DNA of 64,000 nucleotides from Mesocentrotus franciscanus (GCA_037976565.1 CP137680.1:25493403-25557402); one strand, 5' to 3'. Shown: positions 11,255-22,898, numbered from the stretch's first letter. Notes: generated from the sequence alone by a model not told the origin. Made by a program: numbers and translations.

Positions 11255-12561
11255 GGTTTTATTAAAAATATACCGAATAAAAGTCTGAAGACTAACAATA
11301 CTTGGTTCATATTGTATCATATAAAAATGCATTAAAACAGTTGATTTAAAAATTCAGTAATAAGTTAAAGTAGGAAAAACATGGAGAGAAAAATGCAATC
11401 AGTGTAACAAAGTAAGTTTAAGCAATAGGCTGCTGACTTAAAAAAGGGAAAACAGAGATGAACAGAATATGTGAGAGAAAAGAAAACAAGAGGGAAAAAA
11501 GATCGAGAGGGAAAAGAAAAAAAGAAAGTCGAGAATAGAGAAGAAAGAAGAATAAGAAAAGGCAAGTAAAAAGAAAAGACAAGCAAAGAATAGGAGTCAA
11601 GAAGAAAGATGAGACAGAGAGAGAGAGAGAGAGAGAATAAATTTGGAAACACCGCGTTAATTTCCAACAGGTAATTGGGTATAATAATAGTAAGAATAAT
11701 GAAAATTGCATAGACAGATAAGATAGATAGGGAACAAAAGTACAAGGACGAATATCCGATATGTATATGTATAGGTAAAAATGAAAAAATTGCATAAACC
11801 CCTACAAGGTAACAAGCATTTAGAAGTTCAAAAATACATTATTAATTAATAAGTTATGCAGTACCAGCGAGATTAAAAATGCACATAATACGGGAATGTA
11901 AAATGATACATTAATACGAATGCCATTGTGGTATTGTTATTATAGATACTTAACATTGGTGAATAACCTATACATATTGGAGAAAATTATTGATGAGTAA
12001 TTATCACATTGTCAGAAAATTGAGAAGAGGAAAAAGAAGAAAAAAAAGACAGAAAGAGAGAATAGTGGGAGAGGGAGAGAGAAAAGGCTAGAGAAAGGGA
12101 GGAAGAGAGAGAGAGGGATTCGGGGAGGGTCTGTTCTATTTAGAGGACTAATACTTTTCATAATACATGTATATTTTGAGTAGTGCCCCAAGGGAGAAGC
12201 ACTTAATAGGGAGAGAAACCGAAAATAATGATAGTTTTGTAAACGATAGCAGACGGAAGTTCGTTATCTAATCAATCCACTGACCTAACAGAAACTGCCA
12301 ATTTGAGATTCGCATATAGGCCTAGACTTGGTTATCTCCTATTCTTATTTTTGGTCCGCTTTATTTCGAACTTTCGCCATTCTGTTTACCCTATTTTTTC
12401 TGAATTCACCGTAGGGTTGGATTGCCCTGACCCTTTTAATAAGTAACATATATTGCTATAAAAACACGGGCACTGCTACATGCAGTCAAGTCAAAAGTCG
12501 CACGATTTGCGTGCACCCATCACTGCATTTCTTACAAATTTACGAACTCTGGCTCTTTGGT
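11255..12561. other. Non-coding, purine-rich low-complexity region
   Basis: Long GA/AAG-rich tracts occupy about 11440-11640 and 12000-12120, separated by ordinary AT-rich sequence. The ORFs on the minus strand (Leu/Phe/Ser-rich) are translations of these tracts. No gene is supported. Confidence 0.5.
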
Positions 12562-13019
12562 CAACATTGATTGATTGATCGGATTGATTTTTATTCGCCA
12601 AGCTTCCAACATACAACAATATACAAGAATAACAGATCAAAATTAAGTCAGCTTGAACAGGATAACCCACGAAAGCTCGTGAGCTTATTTCCAGTGGGGT
12701 CCCCGGCATGCAATGTCATGTACAACATTAATAATTTAAAATAGTCTAGTAATATTTACAGACAAATAAGAGAAGAAAACAAATTAAATATAATAATGAT
12801 GATAATAATAATAACGACATTAAACTGATGATAGAAATGATAATAAGTACAAGAAGCAAAAGAAGAAAGAGAAGAAGAAAAAGAGGAGGAGAAGGAAGAA
12901 GAGGAAAATAATGATGAATATGTTGAATTTCTATAACGTACAAAAACATAAGTATATACAAAATTAAAAAGTATGAACCGGCAGAAGAAAAAAAAAAATT
13001 TGTATTCAGGCTATTTCAA

Positions 13020-13461
13020 TCATATAACATGTCATTCGCTTCTCTCCTCTGACTCTCAAGTGTTAGGTATTCCTTTAATTTCCTCTTAAAATAAGCAAAG
13101 TTTTTTATTCCCTTTATATCATTAGGAAGGGAATACCAATGTTTTATGGCAATGTAATAAAACGAATTTCCAATACTACCTACTCTTTCTGGTAAGTTAA
13201 AGTTGAATCTGCTATTTCTTGTATTATAATCATGTAAGTCAGTAACAAGATCGAAGTTGGATCGAATATAATGATTTTATGCACGTGATGCAATACGAGT
13301 TGTTTTGATCTTTGGATGACTTCAAGAAAACCAGCTTTAGAAAGTTCGCTGTAGCCAACATGAGTTCTTGGACCAGAACAGTTGATGAATCTCACCATTT
13401 TGTTCTGTATAATTTTCAACTTCTTTTGATCTGACTCGTTTATGTTACTATACCATGCAGG
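13020..13461 (-). pseudogene. LINE C-terminal (post-RT) domain remnant
   Basis: On the minus strand the frame reads PAWYSNINESDQKKLKIIQN, KMVRFINCS and GYSELSKAGFLEVIQRSKQL, then HHVHKI. This matches the conserved 'W-----L--LQ---R-I---P-----LGWL-V--R' tail of CR1/L2 ORF2. Continuation below 13180 has FYYIAIKHWYSLPNDIK-like text in another frame ('N-LP--I'), so it extends close to the 3' UTR. Confidence 0.75.
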
Positions 13462-13945
13462 CATGGCCCTGGGAAGCGGGGTGCTGGGGGTGCTGAAGCA
13501 TCCCCGGAAATTTTTCAGGGGGTGCCCAGCACCCCCTGCAATTTTTTTTTGTATGATATATTTAATGTATATCATTATGCTTCGTTTACGATATTGTCAC
13601 ACAGCCGACAGCCACAAATGACGTTTTTTCAACTTTCTTTCACAAAACCCTATATTAACATGACCCAATAATCCTCGCGACAAAAGCATACCATATAAAT
13701 TTTATGTAACAAGTCAAATATGTATAAAGCACACGTTAATCATTTTCTTTAATAATATGGAATAGGGGAAATTCGACAACATTAATAAAATAATAATCGG
13801 CTCCGATCATAGACAGCATGCTGCATGCAAATCAAAAAAGTCTTAAATTTGTTTCCAGGTTCACAGACGGCCCAGCTGCTCCATAAGCCAAACGGACATG
13901 ACTTTTGTTAATGAGTAGAAGAAATGGTGAAGTATGTTATTACTT

Positions 13946-14389
13946 TATATCGGGTGGCCCCAACAAAATCGGAATACATGTAGTTGACTTTTTAGGACTT
14001 TGCTCTGATCAACAGTTATCTTTTTTCACCTTGCTGGATAGAACAACTTTTCAACACCTTTCAACACCAAGATCATTACATTTGGTTGAAACTTTTTATT
14101 ACGAGTAATTTCTTATGGACTGTCATTTTCGAGATTTGCCATTGATTTGTCATCGTGCTTCGAAACTCTGGAAATCGGGCAAATTCCGAAAATGACAGTC
14201 CATTAGAAATTACTCATAAAATAAAAAGTTCTCAACTAAATTTGATGATCTTGGTGTTAGTATATTGGGGAGAAGGTGCTCTATTCAGCAAGATGAATTG
14301 GTAAAAAAAAGATGATCAGAGCTAAGTCCTGAAAAATCGACTGTATCGAGTGTTCGTTTTTTTTTTTTTTGTGGGCCACCCGGTATAAT
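13946..14389. mobile_element. Foldback MITE with CCGGGTGGCCC termini (mariner-like ends)
   Basis: Left end TATATCGGGTGGCCCC (13946) and right end GTGGGCCACCCGGTATA (14371-14387) are inverted. The arms are long: TTTAGGACTTTGCTCTGATC, CACCTTGCTG, AACACCAAGATCAT and ATTTCTTATGGACTGTCATTTTCG on the left recur inverted on the right. The hinge is near 14130-14160. TA at both boundaries fits a Tc1/mariner-type target. Confidence 0.7.
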
Positions 14390-14724
14390 GATGCATAATT
14401 TCTGGGTTATTCGTTACCGTACACTCTTTCGAAGAGAATTGTTTATTAACTTTTTGTATTCATCGTATAAATTTTCATGAAGGTTTCACACAATGAAACA
14501 GTATTGTTACCCCCAAAATAGGTTAATTGTGAGTAATATAATGACATAACCGAAGCATGTTTTAGTATTTGTTTGTACATGTCAGGTGCTACTAAGTCAT
14601 AAATATTATGTTAACTGATACTTCGCTTATATATTTCATTATTTTTCCTCACAAATTACATGTATGAACTTTTCAGTACATAGTTTTCACTGTTGAAACC
14701 TTCAGGACGATTTCTTCGATGAAA

Positions 14725-14797
14725 GAGTGGCATAAACAGAATTTCGCCTCGTCACGCAAAACGACACAGAACTCTTCATTTACAAAATCAAATTAAT
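14725..14797 (+). repeat. 73-bp dispersed repeat, copy A
   Basis: The segment from GAGTGGCATAAACAGAATTT to TACAAAATCAAATTAAT matches 18198-18270 with a single base change (ACGACAC versus ACGAGAC). Flanks differ on both sides. Confidence 0.9.
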
Positions 14798-15206
14798 AAT
14801 AGTCGTTATTTTCCCACTTAAAGACATTTTCAAGCCCCTTTTTTTTAGGGAAGTTCTAAATTAGTATTGTCTTTCAAATGCCGTTGGAATTTAACCTTTT
14901 CATTTTTGGGCCTGCAAATGGGACATAGTACCTTTAAGGAGCACCACACCAACAAAGCGCCCTTGGGAAGTTTCTGTCCTCAAATAATCAGTCAAATGAA
15001 TTAGACATGTTTCAGTCGAATAGTCATGTCGAAAACCAGATTGAAATTCATAAATCATATCATTTTCTTTGAAGTATTTTTCAATTTGAACACAGACCGA
15101 TTTTTCTAGAATCTTTGATGCTACGTTTAAAACACTAATAGGTCTATAATTGCTAAAATCTGATTTATCTTTCTTTTTATAAAGTGGAGTCACTTTTGCT
15201 ATTTTG

Positions 15207-15449
15207 CGTCTTTCGGATGGTGACGTTAAAGGTCGGTCCCCAGACGTAAATAATCATATCTGATTGATACACGCAGTGGCGGATCCACGAATCTTACGAA
15301 TGCCCCCCCCCCAACTGAGCGAAAAATCGGCTGGCGCGATTTTCAAATTTTCGCACGAAGTGGGCCCCTTCTTTGGCCCCCTCTCTTGCCGCCGGCTGGA
15401 TCCGCCCCTGTCTACACGTCCGTAGAAACCCAATTACACAAACACACAT
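15207..15449. mobile_element. Short retroposon/SINE fragment inside LINE RT
   Basis: The LINE frame is duplicated at the insertion: GCTATTTT lies at 15199-15206 and 15450-15457, so KIA is read on both sides. The insert opens GCGTCTTTCGGATGGTGACG, a sequence I recall from widespread invertebrate SINE tails. It is itself split by a hAT MITE at 15274-15410. Confidence 0.65.
15274..15410. mobile_element. hAT-type MITE (137 bp)
   Basis: Ends are CAGTGGCGGATCCA and TGGATCCGCCCCTG, inverted hAT-type termini. Flanking octamers GATACACG and TCTACACG agree at six of eight positions, an aged 8-bp target-site duplication. It has no coding capacity. Confidence 0.8.
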
Positions 15450-16299
15450 GCTATTTTCATATCCTCTGGAAAAGTACTCGTCAAGATAGATAGGTTCATT
15501 AAGTAACTTAAAGGCTTATATAAAACCTTTGCACCAACTTTTAAAAATTTAGCTGGAATCATGTCTAACCCAGTACTTTTTGATACATTCAATTTACGTA
15601 ACTCTTTGAAAACAAATTGTTCACTGATTGGTAATAACTCGATGCTGTTTTCACGTACACTTTTTCTTTCGTAAAACTCACGAATACAATCATTGTCTGC
15701 GCTGAAAAGGTCCTTGGAGGGGGGAGTTTGTCTACTAATTTTGGCAGCCACATGCCCACATTTGTAAAATAAGAATTTAATTCATTAGCGATGACCATCT
15801 TATCATGACATAATTCCCCATCGATTGTAATGACAGATTATTGTTCTTTTCTCTTCTTATTTGTTAATCTTAAGCTTTTCAGATTCTACCAAAGCCTTTT
15901 CGAATCTTGTTTATTTTCTTCTATCTTGTTTTGTAAGTAATCGAGCTTAGCCCTTTTCACCTCTCTTTGGACCATATTTCTTAATACCCTGTATCTTTTT
16001 ATAGAGCGTCTCATCTTTTGCTCTTTTCCTAATTTTGTTGTTTACTATATTTTCTCTCTTGAATTAGGTAAAGAATATCTTTAGTCACCCAATTTTCTGA
16101 TCTTTGTTTTATTCTATAATCCGTTTCAGTGGTGCTATCATATTCAAAGTTGAGATAAAAACATGTTGAAATATTGACCATGCCTCATTTACATCTGTAC
16201 AGTCCGTTATTCCTGATCAATCAACAGCAGATAGTTGAGATTGAAAGTCTCTTCTGTATATATTTTTTCATAGATCTGATATCATTAGTCCTGTGGTGA

Positions 16300-16691
16300 C
16301 CTATAGCCAGTCTAATATTTTTCCGTGTACAGAAAGTAAAAGAATGGTCGCTAATACCAGATCAATGACACCACTTTGACTTATTTTGTTTTCTTTGCAT
16401 GCTACAACCAACATGATCCAGTAGATAGAAGAACATGTAGGTGTAACGCGCGTTGCCTCTTTAATGAGTTGACTAAACCCGTGAAGACTCAACAAGTCAA
16501 TATATTTTTTAGCCAGTGGCGATTTGCGAAGAAGACAAATAATTGTCTCCTAAAAGAATAATTTCGTCATCTTTCTTTAATGTATCAAGAATATTGGACA
16601 ATTTCTCGATAAACAAATTGTTTTTCGGAGGTCGATAAAGAACGCCAACAACAATTGGTTTTAATCTTGGTATAAGCAAATTAATCCACAT
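16300..16691 (-). pseudogene. LINE AP-endonuclease-like remnant
   Basis: Minus-strand frames give VVGVLYRPPKNNLFIEKLS and IILLGDNYLS, matching the 'YRPP' and 'GD-N' core of apurinic-type endonucleases of LINEs. In the next frame, HGFSQLIKEATRVT and SGVIDLVLAT match the 'QLV--PTR' and 'S-IDL--T' motifs. The GDFN-type Asp-Phe-Asn is altered (GDNYLS) and frames change, so this is a relic. Confidence 0.75.
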
Positions 16692-16936
16692 GGATTCCGT
16701 ATCTCCAGTACTTATAGCATCAATAATATCAAATGCAATATCATTTCTGATGTGGAAACATACACCACCTCCAGAGCCAGAGGATCGATCATGGCGTATG
16801 ATTTTATATCCGTCTATTTCAATTTCTTCATCATTTATGGAATTATTTAACCATGTTTCAGTGAAAGCAATAATAGACAGCTTTTTCTTTTAAAAGAATT
16901 CTAAGTTCCGATATCTTGTTTAGGATAGACCTCACA

Positions 16937-17320
16937 TTAAGTGTAAAAAATGAAGACCTTTAAACTTTTCTTCAAATTCTTGATAAAGAGAAGAGTTTCA
17001 TCTGTGAGGTTAGGCTGAATTGTTTTTGCTATCGCTTGCTTTTCAGGTGTAACGCGCGTTACCTTAAAATAGTTTTCTTTTAGTCTATCCTCATTTTGGC
17101 TTTCTTTCTCTAGACAATCGTCAGTAAAAAATGAATCACAAAAAGATGGCAGACAACATGTTAAACAATTCCACTTCTCATCAGGGCATTCATAATATAA
17201 CCTATGGTACTCTGAAAAACTTATAGCTTGAGAATCAGTGTGAAACCATCTTTTACAATCAGAACATAGAAGGCCGTGTTGATTACATTTGACTGGCTTA
17301 TCACAGTTCCCACATGACAT
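16937..17320 (-). pseudogene. LINE ORF module with PHD-type zinc finger
   Basis: The 127-residue frame opens MSCGNCDKPVKCNQHG and has Cys/His spacing C-x2-C, C-x2-C, W-F-H and later C-x2-C, as in a PHD finger. Such fingers are known in ORF1 or at the ORF2 N-terminus of CR1-like elements. The rest is acidic and unremarkable. It is followed by the endonuclease remnant in other frames. Confidence 0.7.
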
Positions 17321-17330
17321 GGGAACTTAT

Positions 17331-17672
17331 ATTTCCGACCGTCAACTATCCGAGTTTTCGGATCATCGCTTGATTACAACAGATCCATTCATCATCAGAA
17401 TCGTGCCGCCACATAGACATGTATTATTCTGGGAGTTTCGATAACGAACTCCTGGGGTTTTCCTGGGAGTGTACAGTGCCGGGGTCTCAGCTAGTTTGCA
17501 GGCACAAACCCTGGTCAGTCGTAAAAGAGAGTCTGCACTATAAGACTACCATATAGGCCATGTACTATAGCTGCTCCTTACACAACCAGTAGGTAGCTGG
17601 GCTTCTCTCAAGGCACAATGATGTTTTGATAAAGTATCAAATTAGGGTCTGTGCTTGCAGACTAGGTCTCAG
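17331..17672. other. Non-coding spacer upstream of LINE 5' end
   Basis: No gene is supported. The LINE 5' end may extend a little into this stretch, but nothing recognisable is seen. Confidence 0.35.
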
Positions 17673-18091
17673 CAGCGTTGCCAGTGAAAAAAAATACAAT
17701 TATGGCGAAAATTATACTAAATCGCCCAAAATTATGCCAAACCCCCAGACATCGAATTTTTCGAATCGAATATTTTGCGCCGACTCAGCCGCTGAATAAG
17801 CGGGGGGTGAGAAGGAATTAAAAATTAAAAAAATTGGGGTCCAATTTTTTGGGGTCCAATTTTTTTAGGAAATATTTAGCGGCGGCTTAGAAAAACAACA
17901 TAGAGAAGTGGAATGATTAATTACCATCATAACTACATGTACTTGAAAAATGTATTCAAAGTGTGCTAAAAAAGCTCCAATTATGCCAGAATTTTGCTAT
18001 AAACAGCCAAATTATGCCAGGCATAATGCCAGATGCTAAAGGGGTCAAAATTATGCCAGAAAGCATAATTATGCCAGATCTGGCAACGTTG
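17673..18091. mobile_element. Non-autonomous hAT element with perfect 8-bp TSD
   Basis: Termini CAGCGTTGCCAG and CTGGCAACGTTG are inverted, and the octamer GGTCTCAG flanks the element exactly (17665-17672, 18092-18099). The inside holds repeated AATTATGCCAG words in both halves and no transposase. The clean TSD implies a fairly recent insertion. Confidence 0.92.
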
Positions 18092-18197
18092 GGTCTCAGT
18101 CAAATATAAATAATGTGTGACCAAGAAAACGCGTATAAAGGGGTGTTTTTTTTTTTATTGGACGCGGTCCGCGCGGTGCCGCAACGGTGAATGCAAT

Positions 18198-18270
18198 GAG
18201 TGGCATAAACAGAATTTCGCCTCGTCACGCAAAACGAGACAGAACTCTTCATTTACAAAATCAAATTAAT
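18198..18270 (+). repeat. 73-bp dispersed repeat, copy B
   Basis: This is the second copy of the 14725-14797 segment, same orientation, one mismatch. It follows a CpG-rich patch at 18160-18190 and is not bounded by a visible TSD. Confidence 0.9.
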
Positions 18271-18832
18271 ATGATTTAAATTCAAGGAGCAACATCAATA
18301 GTAATCATTCCAGTTTAACATAATGCCAAATACACATACTTGCTTTTGGAGCAAATCCTTGTGAAAGTTCATTTCATGTATATATATTTTTTGTTCTGGT
18401 TGTACCATGTTTTAAATTAATACACAGACTGCATTAATTACGTCTTTGATTTTCTCTGTAAATGAATGCTCGAAGATGATTAAATGCCTACAAGAATACA
18501 AGATGTAATAAAAGGCCAATAAATCAACTCAGTAGTTAGATATGGGAGAGATGCATCCACTTTCTTACTCTCTCGCAAACTCTTAACTCTCTGAGATTCA
18601 TGCCATGAGCAATTGAGTTTGAATAATCAAAATATTGTGCATCAATCTATGACGTAACATCTTAAATATTTTGTTGAATTATAAATAAATTATGCAGTGT
18701 TGTTTGAATGGAAAGATAAACACCTACACACGGAAACATCGCTGTAGTAAAATGTATCTTTCTGAACATTTGAGAATTGAGAACTTGGTAAACTATATAG
18801 TTACAAACGTTGTTCAGGCTCAGCCTCATATA

Positions 18833-19635
18833 CAGGGGCGGCGATTTCTTTTCATGACCGGGGGACGAAATGCGGGAGACGAGGGAGCAGTGGTGTAATG
18901 AGCAAAAACATTTGGGGGGGGGGACAAAAAAAATCCGCATCACCATCACTCATGTTACAAGCAGGCCCCGCGGAACGTTTTTAAAAGTGGGAGAGGGGGG
19001 GCTAAAGTATTTTTGATCAGGTAGAGCAAAGTGAGCGAGGCAAGTGGATCGTAATTGTGGTGGGCCCGGTCCAGGGGCAAAGCCCTGGCGGGGGTCAAGG
19101 GGCGTTTAATAACGGTCAGCCCCCGGAAGCTTACAGGGTTTTAGGCATTTAACTATACGGTCAGATGAGCATATTTTGATACCTTATTTGTGACACTGGC
19201 ATGCAGGTCACTAATTGGAGTGGGGTCCCCTGACGCTCAGGGGTTTTAGGCCTGCCTTAGGGTCCTCGGTGGGATCCAGGTGGCAGAGCCCACGGAAGCT
19301 CATGGAAAATCATGCCATTTAAACAAAATTTGTATAAAAACGAGCACAGTACTTTTGTCACACTTCACTTTTCTACAATATTTACTTGTACATTTTGAAG
19401 GATATTATGCGAGGGAGCGTAGCTACCGAGCGAGAAGATTTTTGTATTTTAATTTGTCTAAACGCTGCACTCTTGGGCCCTCCAAAGCCTAAAAGTGGTT
19501 TGCAGTCTTTAGTCAGTATTTGCTATACATTTTTTGTGTACACTTTTTCAAATTTTCAGGGGGGGGTGGGACGATCCCCCCTAAAAAAATTGAGGGGGAC
19601 GTGTCCCCCCGTCCCTCCCGGGATCGCCGCCCCTG
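18833..19635. mobile_element. Non-autonomous hAT element with perfect 8-bp TSD
   Basis: Termini CAGGGGCGGCGAT and ATCGCCGCCCCTG are inverted. CTCATATA flanks both sides exactly (18825-18832 and 19636-19643). The 803-bp body is GC-richer than its surroundings (CCAGGGGCAAAGCCCTGG palindrome near 19070, runs of G) and has no transposase frame. Confidence 0.93.
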
Positions 19636-19643
19636 CTCATATA

Positions 19644-20578
19644 TAATTAATACCCTGCCGCGCAGACAGAATGATTAAAGGCGAAGACTGATTGCTGAAA
19701 TAAAGTTGAAGCTATGTTTAAGCTGGTACTATTTCATAAAGGTCAGATAAGTGTTATTCATTGTGTTCCTGTCTTTTAGTGATTGTGAAGTGGTGATAAA
19801 TTGTTTTTTTTTTAATTCACACACACGTAGGCCTACAGCGTTTTCATTAGCTATGTCGATAAAACAGGACTGACTTTGTAGACTAAGCATCAGCTGATTA
19901 AGCTCGGTCCGATCCCCTTTTTGCCAAAACACAAGACACTGTGCCCGTATGTACTACGTTTATTATACCCGCATTGAGTATTGTGCATGTAAAGTATGCA
20001 TCGCATCCAGTTTACCTATACCAATACCGTGGCCATCGCTATAATCTCGAGATCGGATCGAGCAAGGTGCTGCGCTAGCTGCATGGAGACTGTTTCTGCA
20101 CTACTAGTACAAGATAGGGGAGGATGAATCTACATTAACGGAGCAGGCATCTAATCATCATTGTACTTGTAAGTTTAAGCGCTTTTCCTCAAATATTAGA
20201 TATTTAGCTTACTAATAAAAGTAATAAGTAGTATAGTAGAGGGGTCTAGGCCTAGTGTAGACCGAAAATTTCTGTCTCTTTCGTTCGTTAGCCTCTGATT
20301 TGGGTAGGGTCGGCTCCTCTCTTTAGAGACAGAAGCCGACCATAGGCGCTCCGTGCAAACTCGGTGGAACGGATCTGGCCACCAAACTAGCCACCAAGCT
20401 TTGGACTAAAATGTCAATTTAGCGGATTCATATTCGATGCATTTATTTTTGAAAATTAGGCCTAGGCTAATATAATTCAGTTCCACTTACCAGATTGACT
20501 GAATGATGCGTTTAAGGGTCTTTTTTCCCGATTTTCTTCGTCAAAATTGAACTCTGCTCCGTGTTGAAACTGTTACTG
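19644..20578. other. Non-coding region with a possible minus-strand splice donor
   Basis: No exon is established. A strong donor-like CTG|GTAAGTGG reads on the minus strand near 20490 (plus CCACTTACCAG). It could mark a non-coding first exon of a minus-strand transcript, but no matching downstream exon was found. Confidence 0.3.
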
Positions 20579-21224
20579 AAGGCCCGGTCACACAGCCTTT
20601 CGCGTCTGTATCGCGGGTAAAATTTCGCGATTTTTTTTTTGCCCGCGGTTGCCCGTGGTGGAAAATGTGCAAAATTGGCTTACCCGCGGTTTACCCGTGG
20701 TATGCCCGCGGAACAGACGCCGGCTGTTCAGCGTCCTTATCGCGGGTGAAGCGGCGGTACCGCTGCCTACCACGGGTATAATAAAGCAGCCGAACCGCGG
20801 GTAAGCCAATTTTGCACATTTTCCACCACGGGCAACCGCGGGCAAAAAAATCGCGAAATTTTAGCGATACAGACGAAAGGCTGTGTGACCGGGCCTTTAA
20901 ATTTCGCGTCCTACCGCGTGTAACCACGTCTTAACCGCGGCCGTAGCACGTCCTAGCACGTTCGTTCAGCGTCTGTACCGCGTCTTTACGCGTGTGTACC
21001 ACGTGTACCGCCCGCGATTACCGCGGTCTAAATTTTGGGCAGCCCAAAACTTTTGTGCCAACCGCGTGTGAATTTCTTACCGCGTGTAACGACGGGTAAA
21101 AATACGGCTGTATCGCGTCTTTATCGCGACCTCAAAGCGTCCAACAGCGTCTGCTTCACGGGCAGAAATTTTTGGCCGTGATTCGGCCGCGATACGCCCG
21201 TGGAGGGCTGTGTGACCGGGCCTT
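20579..21224. mobile_element. CpG-rich foldback element with AAGGCCCGGTCACACAGCC ends
   Basis: The 19-bp end at 20579-20597 occurs inverted at both 20879-20897 and 21206-21224. The inner pair (20579-20897) has arms over 100 bp long that pair nearly perfectly, including GTGCAAAATTGG/CCAATTTTGCAC and CCCGCGGTTGCCCGTGGTGG with its complement. The outer segment is full of degenerate (T)ACCGCGTGTAA / CGCGGGTAA words. The arrangement suggests a nested or extended copy. ORFs on the minus strand here are artefacts. Confidence 0.85.
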
Positions 21225-22898
21225 GAGCTGCGCATGCTTTGTTTTTGTGCCCGGACACACAACCCCCATCAAACAATTCTTCATTGATAAATGCAATCGC
21301 ACTAGTTAATTAAGATTTTGACTTACTTCTTTCATAATCTTGTGCTGTACACAGTACATGCTTACTGCTGCAAAATGACGTCATTCGAGTATCTCTGTTC
21401 ATACCTTGAAATGTGTATGCTGCCATAGGCAAGTTAGTTGCTTGACAGAAATAACCGTCTGGTATGGGTCATTCTTTAATAAAACTGACATTTCGTCGCT
21501 GATTTTACGAACCGGCATATGAAGCGTTTTTCGTGTCAATTTTCGATTTTAATATTTTTACATATTCTAAATGATATTACCATAATCAACCTTTCTGCAA
21601 AATTTTAGGTCATAAAACGCTTTAATTAAAAAGTTATTCGATTTTATAAAATGTGTGCGCTTTTCCTATGCCAGTTCGTAAAGCTCGAGTAAAACGCGCG
21701 AAAAGGAATTTGTTGATTTTACGAAACGGCGCGTTTGGCTATAACTAGTCTGCTAGCAGAATAGGATTCACCGAAATCTGATGCTTAAACTTCGAGTCTG
21801 CGTGGAACTGGTGAGTTGAGGTTTATTTTGTTCTTGATTCAATGAAAATGTATGCACGTCGTGTTTGAATTATCTATAAAATTGTAATAAAATTTCTCCT
21901 AAGTTGGTGATTACCCTATGATTATTTCCTCTTTCGCTAACCCAGCCCCACATACTGTATAGCGGGTTATGTTAGTGTACCAGTGTATCAAAGCTACAAG
22001 TAACGTGCATGCAAACAATTTAAAAATGTTTCGCTCAATGAATGGGACCCATTAAGTTAGATTCTGGGGTTATCATAGTAACAACAGACCCTATTTATTT
22101 GCTACTAACCTGTGGGCTATATGTTTAGAACTTAAAGTAATGTGATGTGGCAAAACTGGCATGATTTCGGAGATGGGTTCTGTATCTGTTGCTGGGGCCT
22201 GTAGAAATATGCCACCGGCCACTGGCACTAGATCTAGTGACTAGTCTAGCGAGTAGTGAGTACACTGCATCAACATCTACCAAAGATCACCATCACATTT
22301 ACCTTTAATTTAGTTTCAAATTCACTTGAGACCTGCATAATTTGTTCATATGTCTAAAGTCTTTTCTTTGCATCCTTAAATAAGTGGTTTTAGGTATGAC
22401 CATATTTTGTCAAAGAGTTCAGGTCTTCGGTATTAAAGACTACGTCTATGCTCGTACTCATTGAAAGCCTTTTCACTTTCAGAAACTAAACAAGGATATT
22501 GTGGTGTGTTGTTTCTCATAGTGGTCACGATTGATTAGTGCAAAGTGAAAAAAAAATGACTTGAAACAACATAATTCAACAGTCTGACTGGGTCTAAACT
22601 CTAGTGCACTAAAATGATTTATGTAGAACCACATGCCTTCACCAGGTCAGGTCTAGCACTTGGTAGGTTTGCCAGTGTTATAAATAGGATTATCAAATAT
22701 CAGGTTTTGTTTTCTTTATAAAGTATTGATATTTGACTTATTATAAATACAAATACGTTTATTTAATCATTAGATGAAGTTCATCCAGGATAGCCTTGTC
22801 CCGTAGAACAAGGACACGTCTACTAATTTGGTTTCCTTGACTGATATCAAAAGGAGAAAGAATTCGGTACCTAGGAGAGGCACTTCAGTGAAAATGAA
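21225..22898. other. Upstream region of the unknown gene at 22.9 kb
   Basis: Mostly AT-rich. It contains one copy, minus strand, of a repeat end ATGCCGGTTCGTAAAATCAG (about 21498-21519), related to the copies at 27.86-28.25 kb. A 5' UTR exon may be here (possible acceptor CATTAG near 22774), but nothing decides it. Confidence 0.35.

Larger units (their letters stand above)
13462..14930. mobile_element. Insertion dividing the LINE RT from its C-terminal domain
   Basis: The LINE frame stops at 13461 and resumes at about 14931, so the intervening 1.47 kb is foreign to it. It opens with a GC-rich GGGGTGCTGGGGGTGCTG stretch folding with CCCCGG/AGCACCCC (about 13478-13548) and contains a separate foldback element (13946-14389). 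Its end points were not resolved by a clean target-site duplication, and several events may be stacked. Confidence 0.5.
14931..15798 (-). pseudogene. LINE reverse-transcriptase remnant
   Basis: Fragments include VFKELRKLNVSKSTGLDMIP (template-binding 'SKS-G-D-IP' motif), FPEDMKIA, and TPLYKKKDKSDFSNYRPISV followed by FQSGFRHDYSTETCL ('NYRPIS' and 'GFR--ST' motifs). The frame breaks just after RFVGVVLL, immediately before the expected catalytic D-x-KAFD motif, where the 13462-14930 interruption begins. The YADD box is therefore not visible. Confidence 0.85.
12562..17330 (-). mobile_element. Non-LTR retrotransposon (CR1/L2-like LINE), broken, with nested insertions
   Basis: On the minus strand the order is a PHD/zinc-finger ORF1-like module (17320-16937), an AP-endonuclease-like segment (16691-16300), reverse-transcriptase finger/palm segments (15798-14931), then after a 1.5-kb interruption the C-terminal post-RT domain (13461-13020), a 3' UTR with AAT/GAA microsatellites, and a GATT-repeat tail at about 12562-12585. 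This is the CR1/L2-like order. Stops and frameshifts between segments make it inactive. Two stacked insertions sit inside the RT (15207-15449) and a larger one separates RT from the C-terminus (13462-14930). Confidence 0.8.

Noticed and set aside
20588..20927. Overlapping minus-strand ORFs rich in Arg and Gly
   Set aside because: They are produced by the arms of the CpG-rich foldback element and read in several frames at once.
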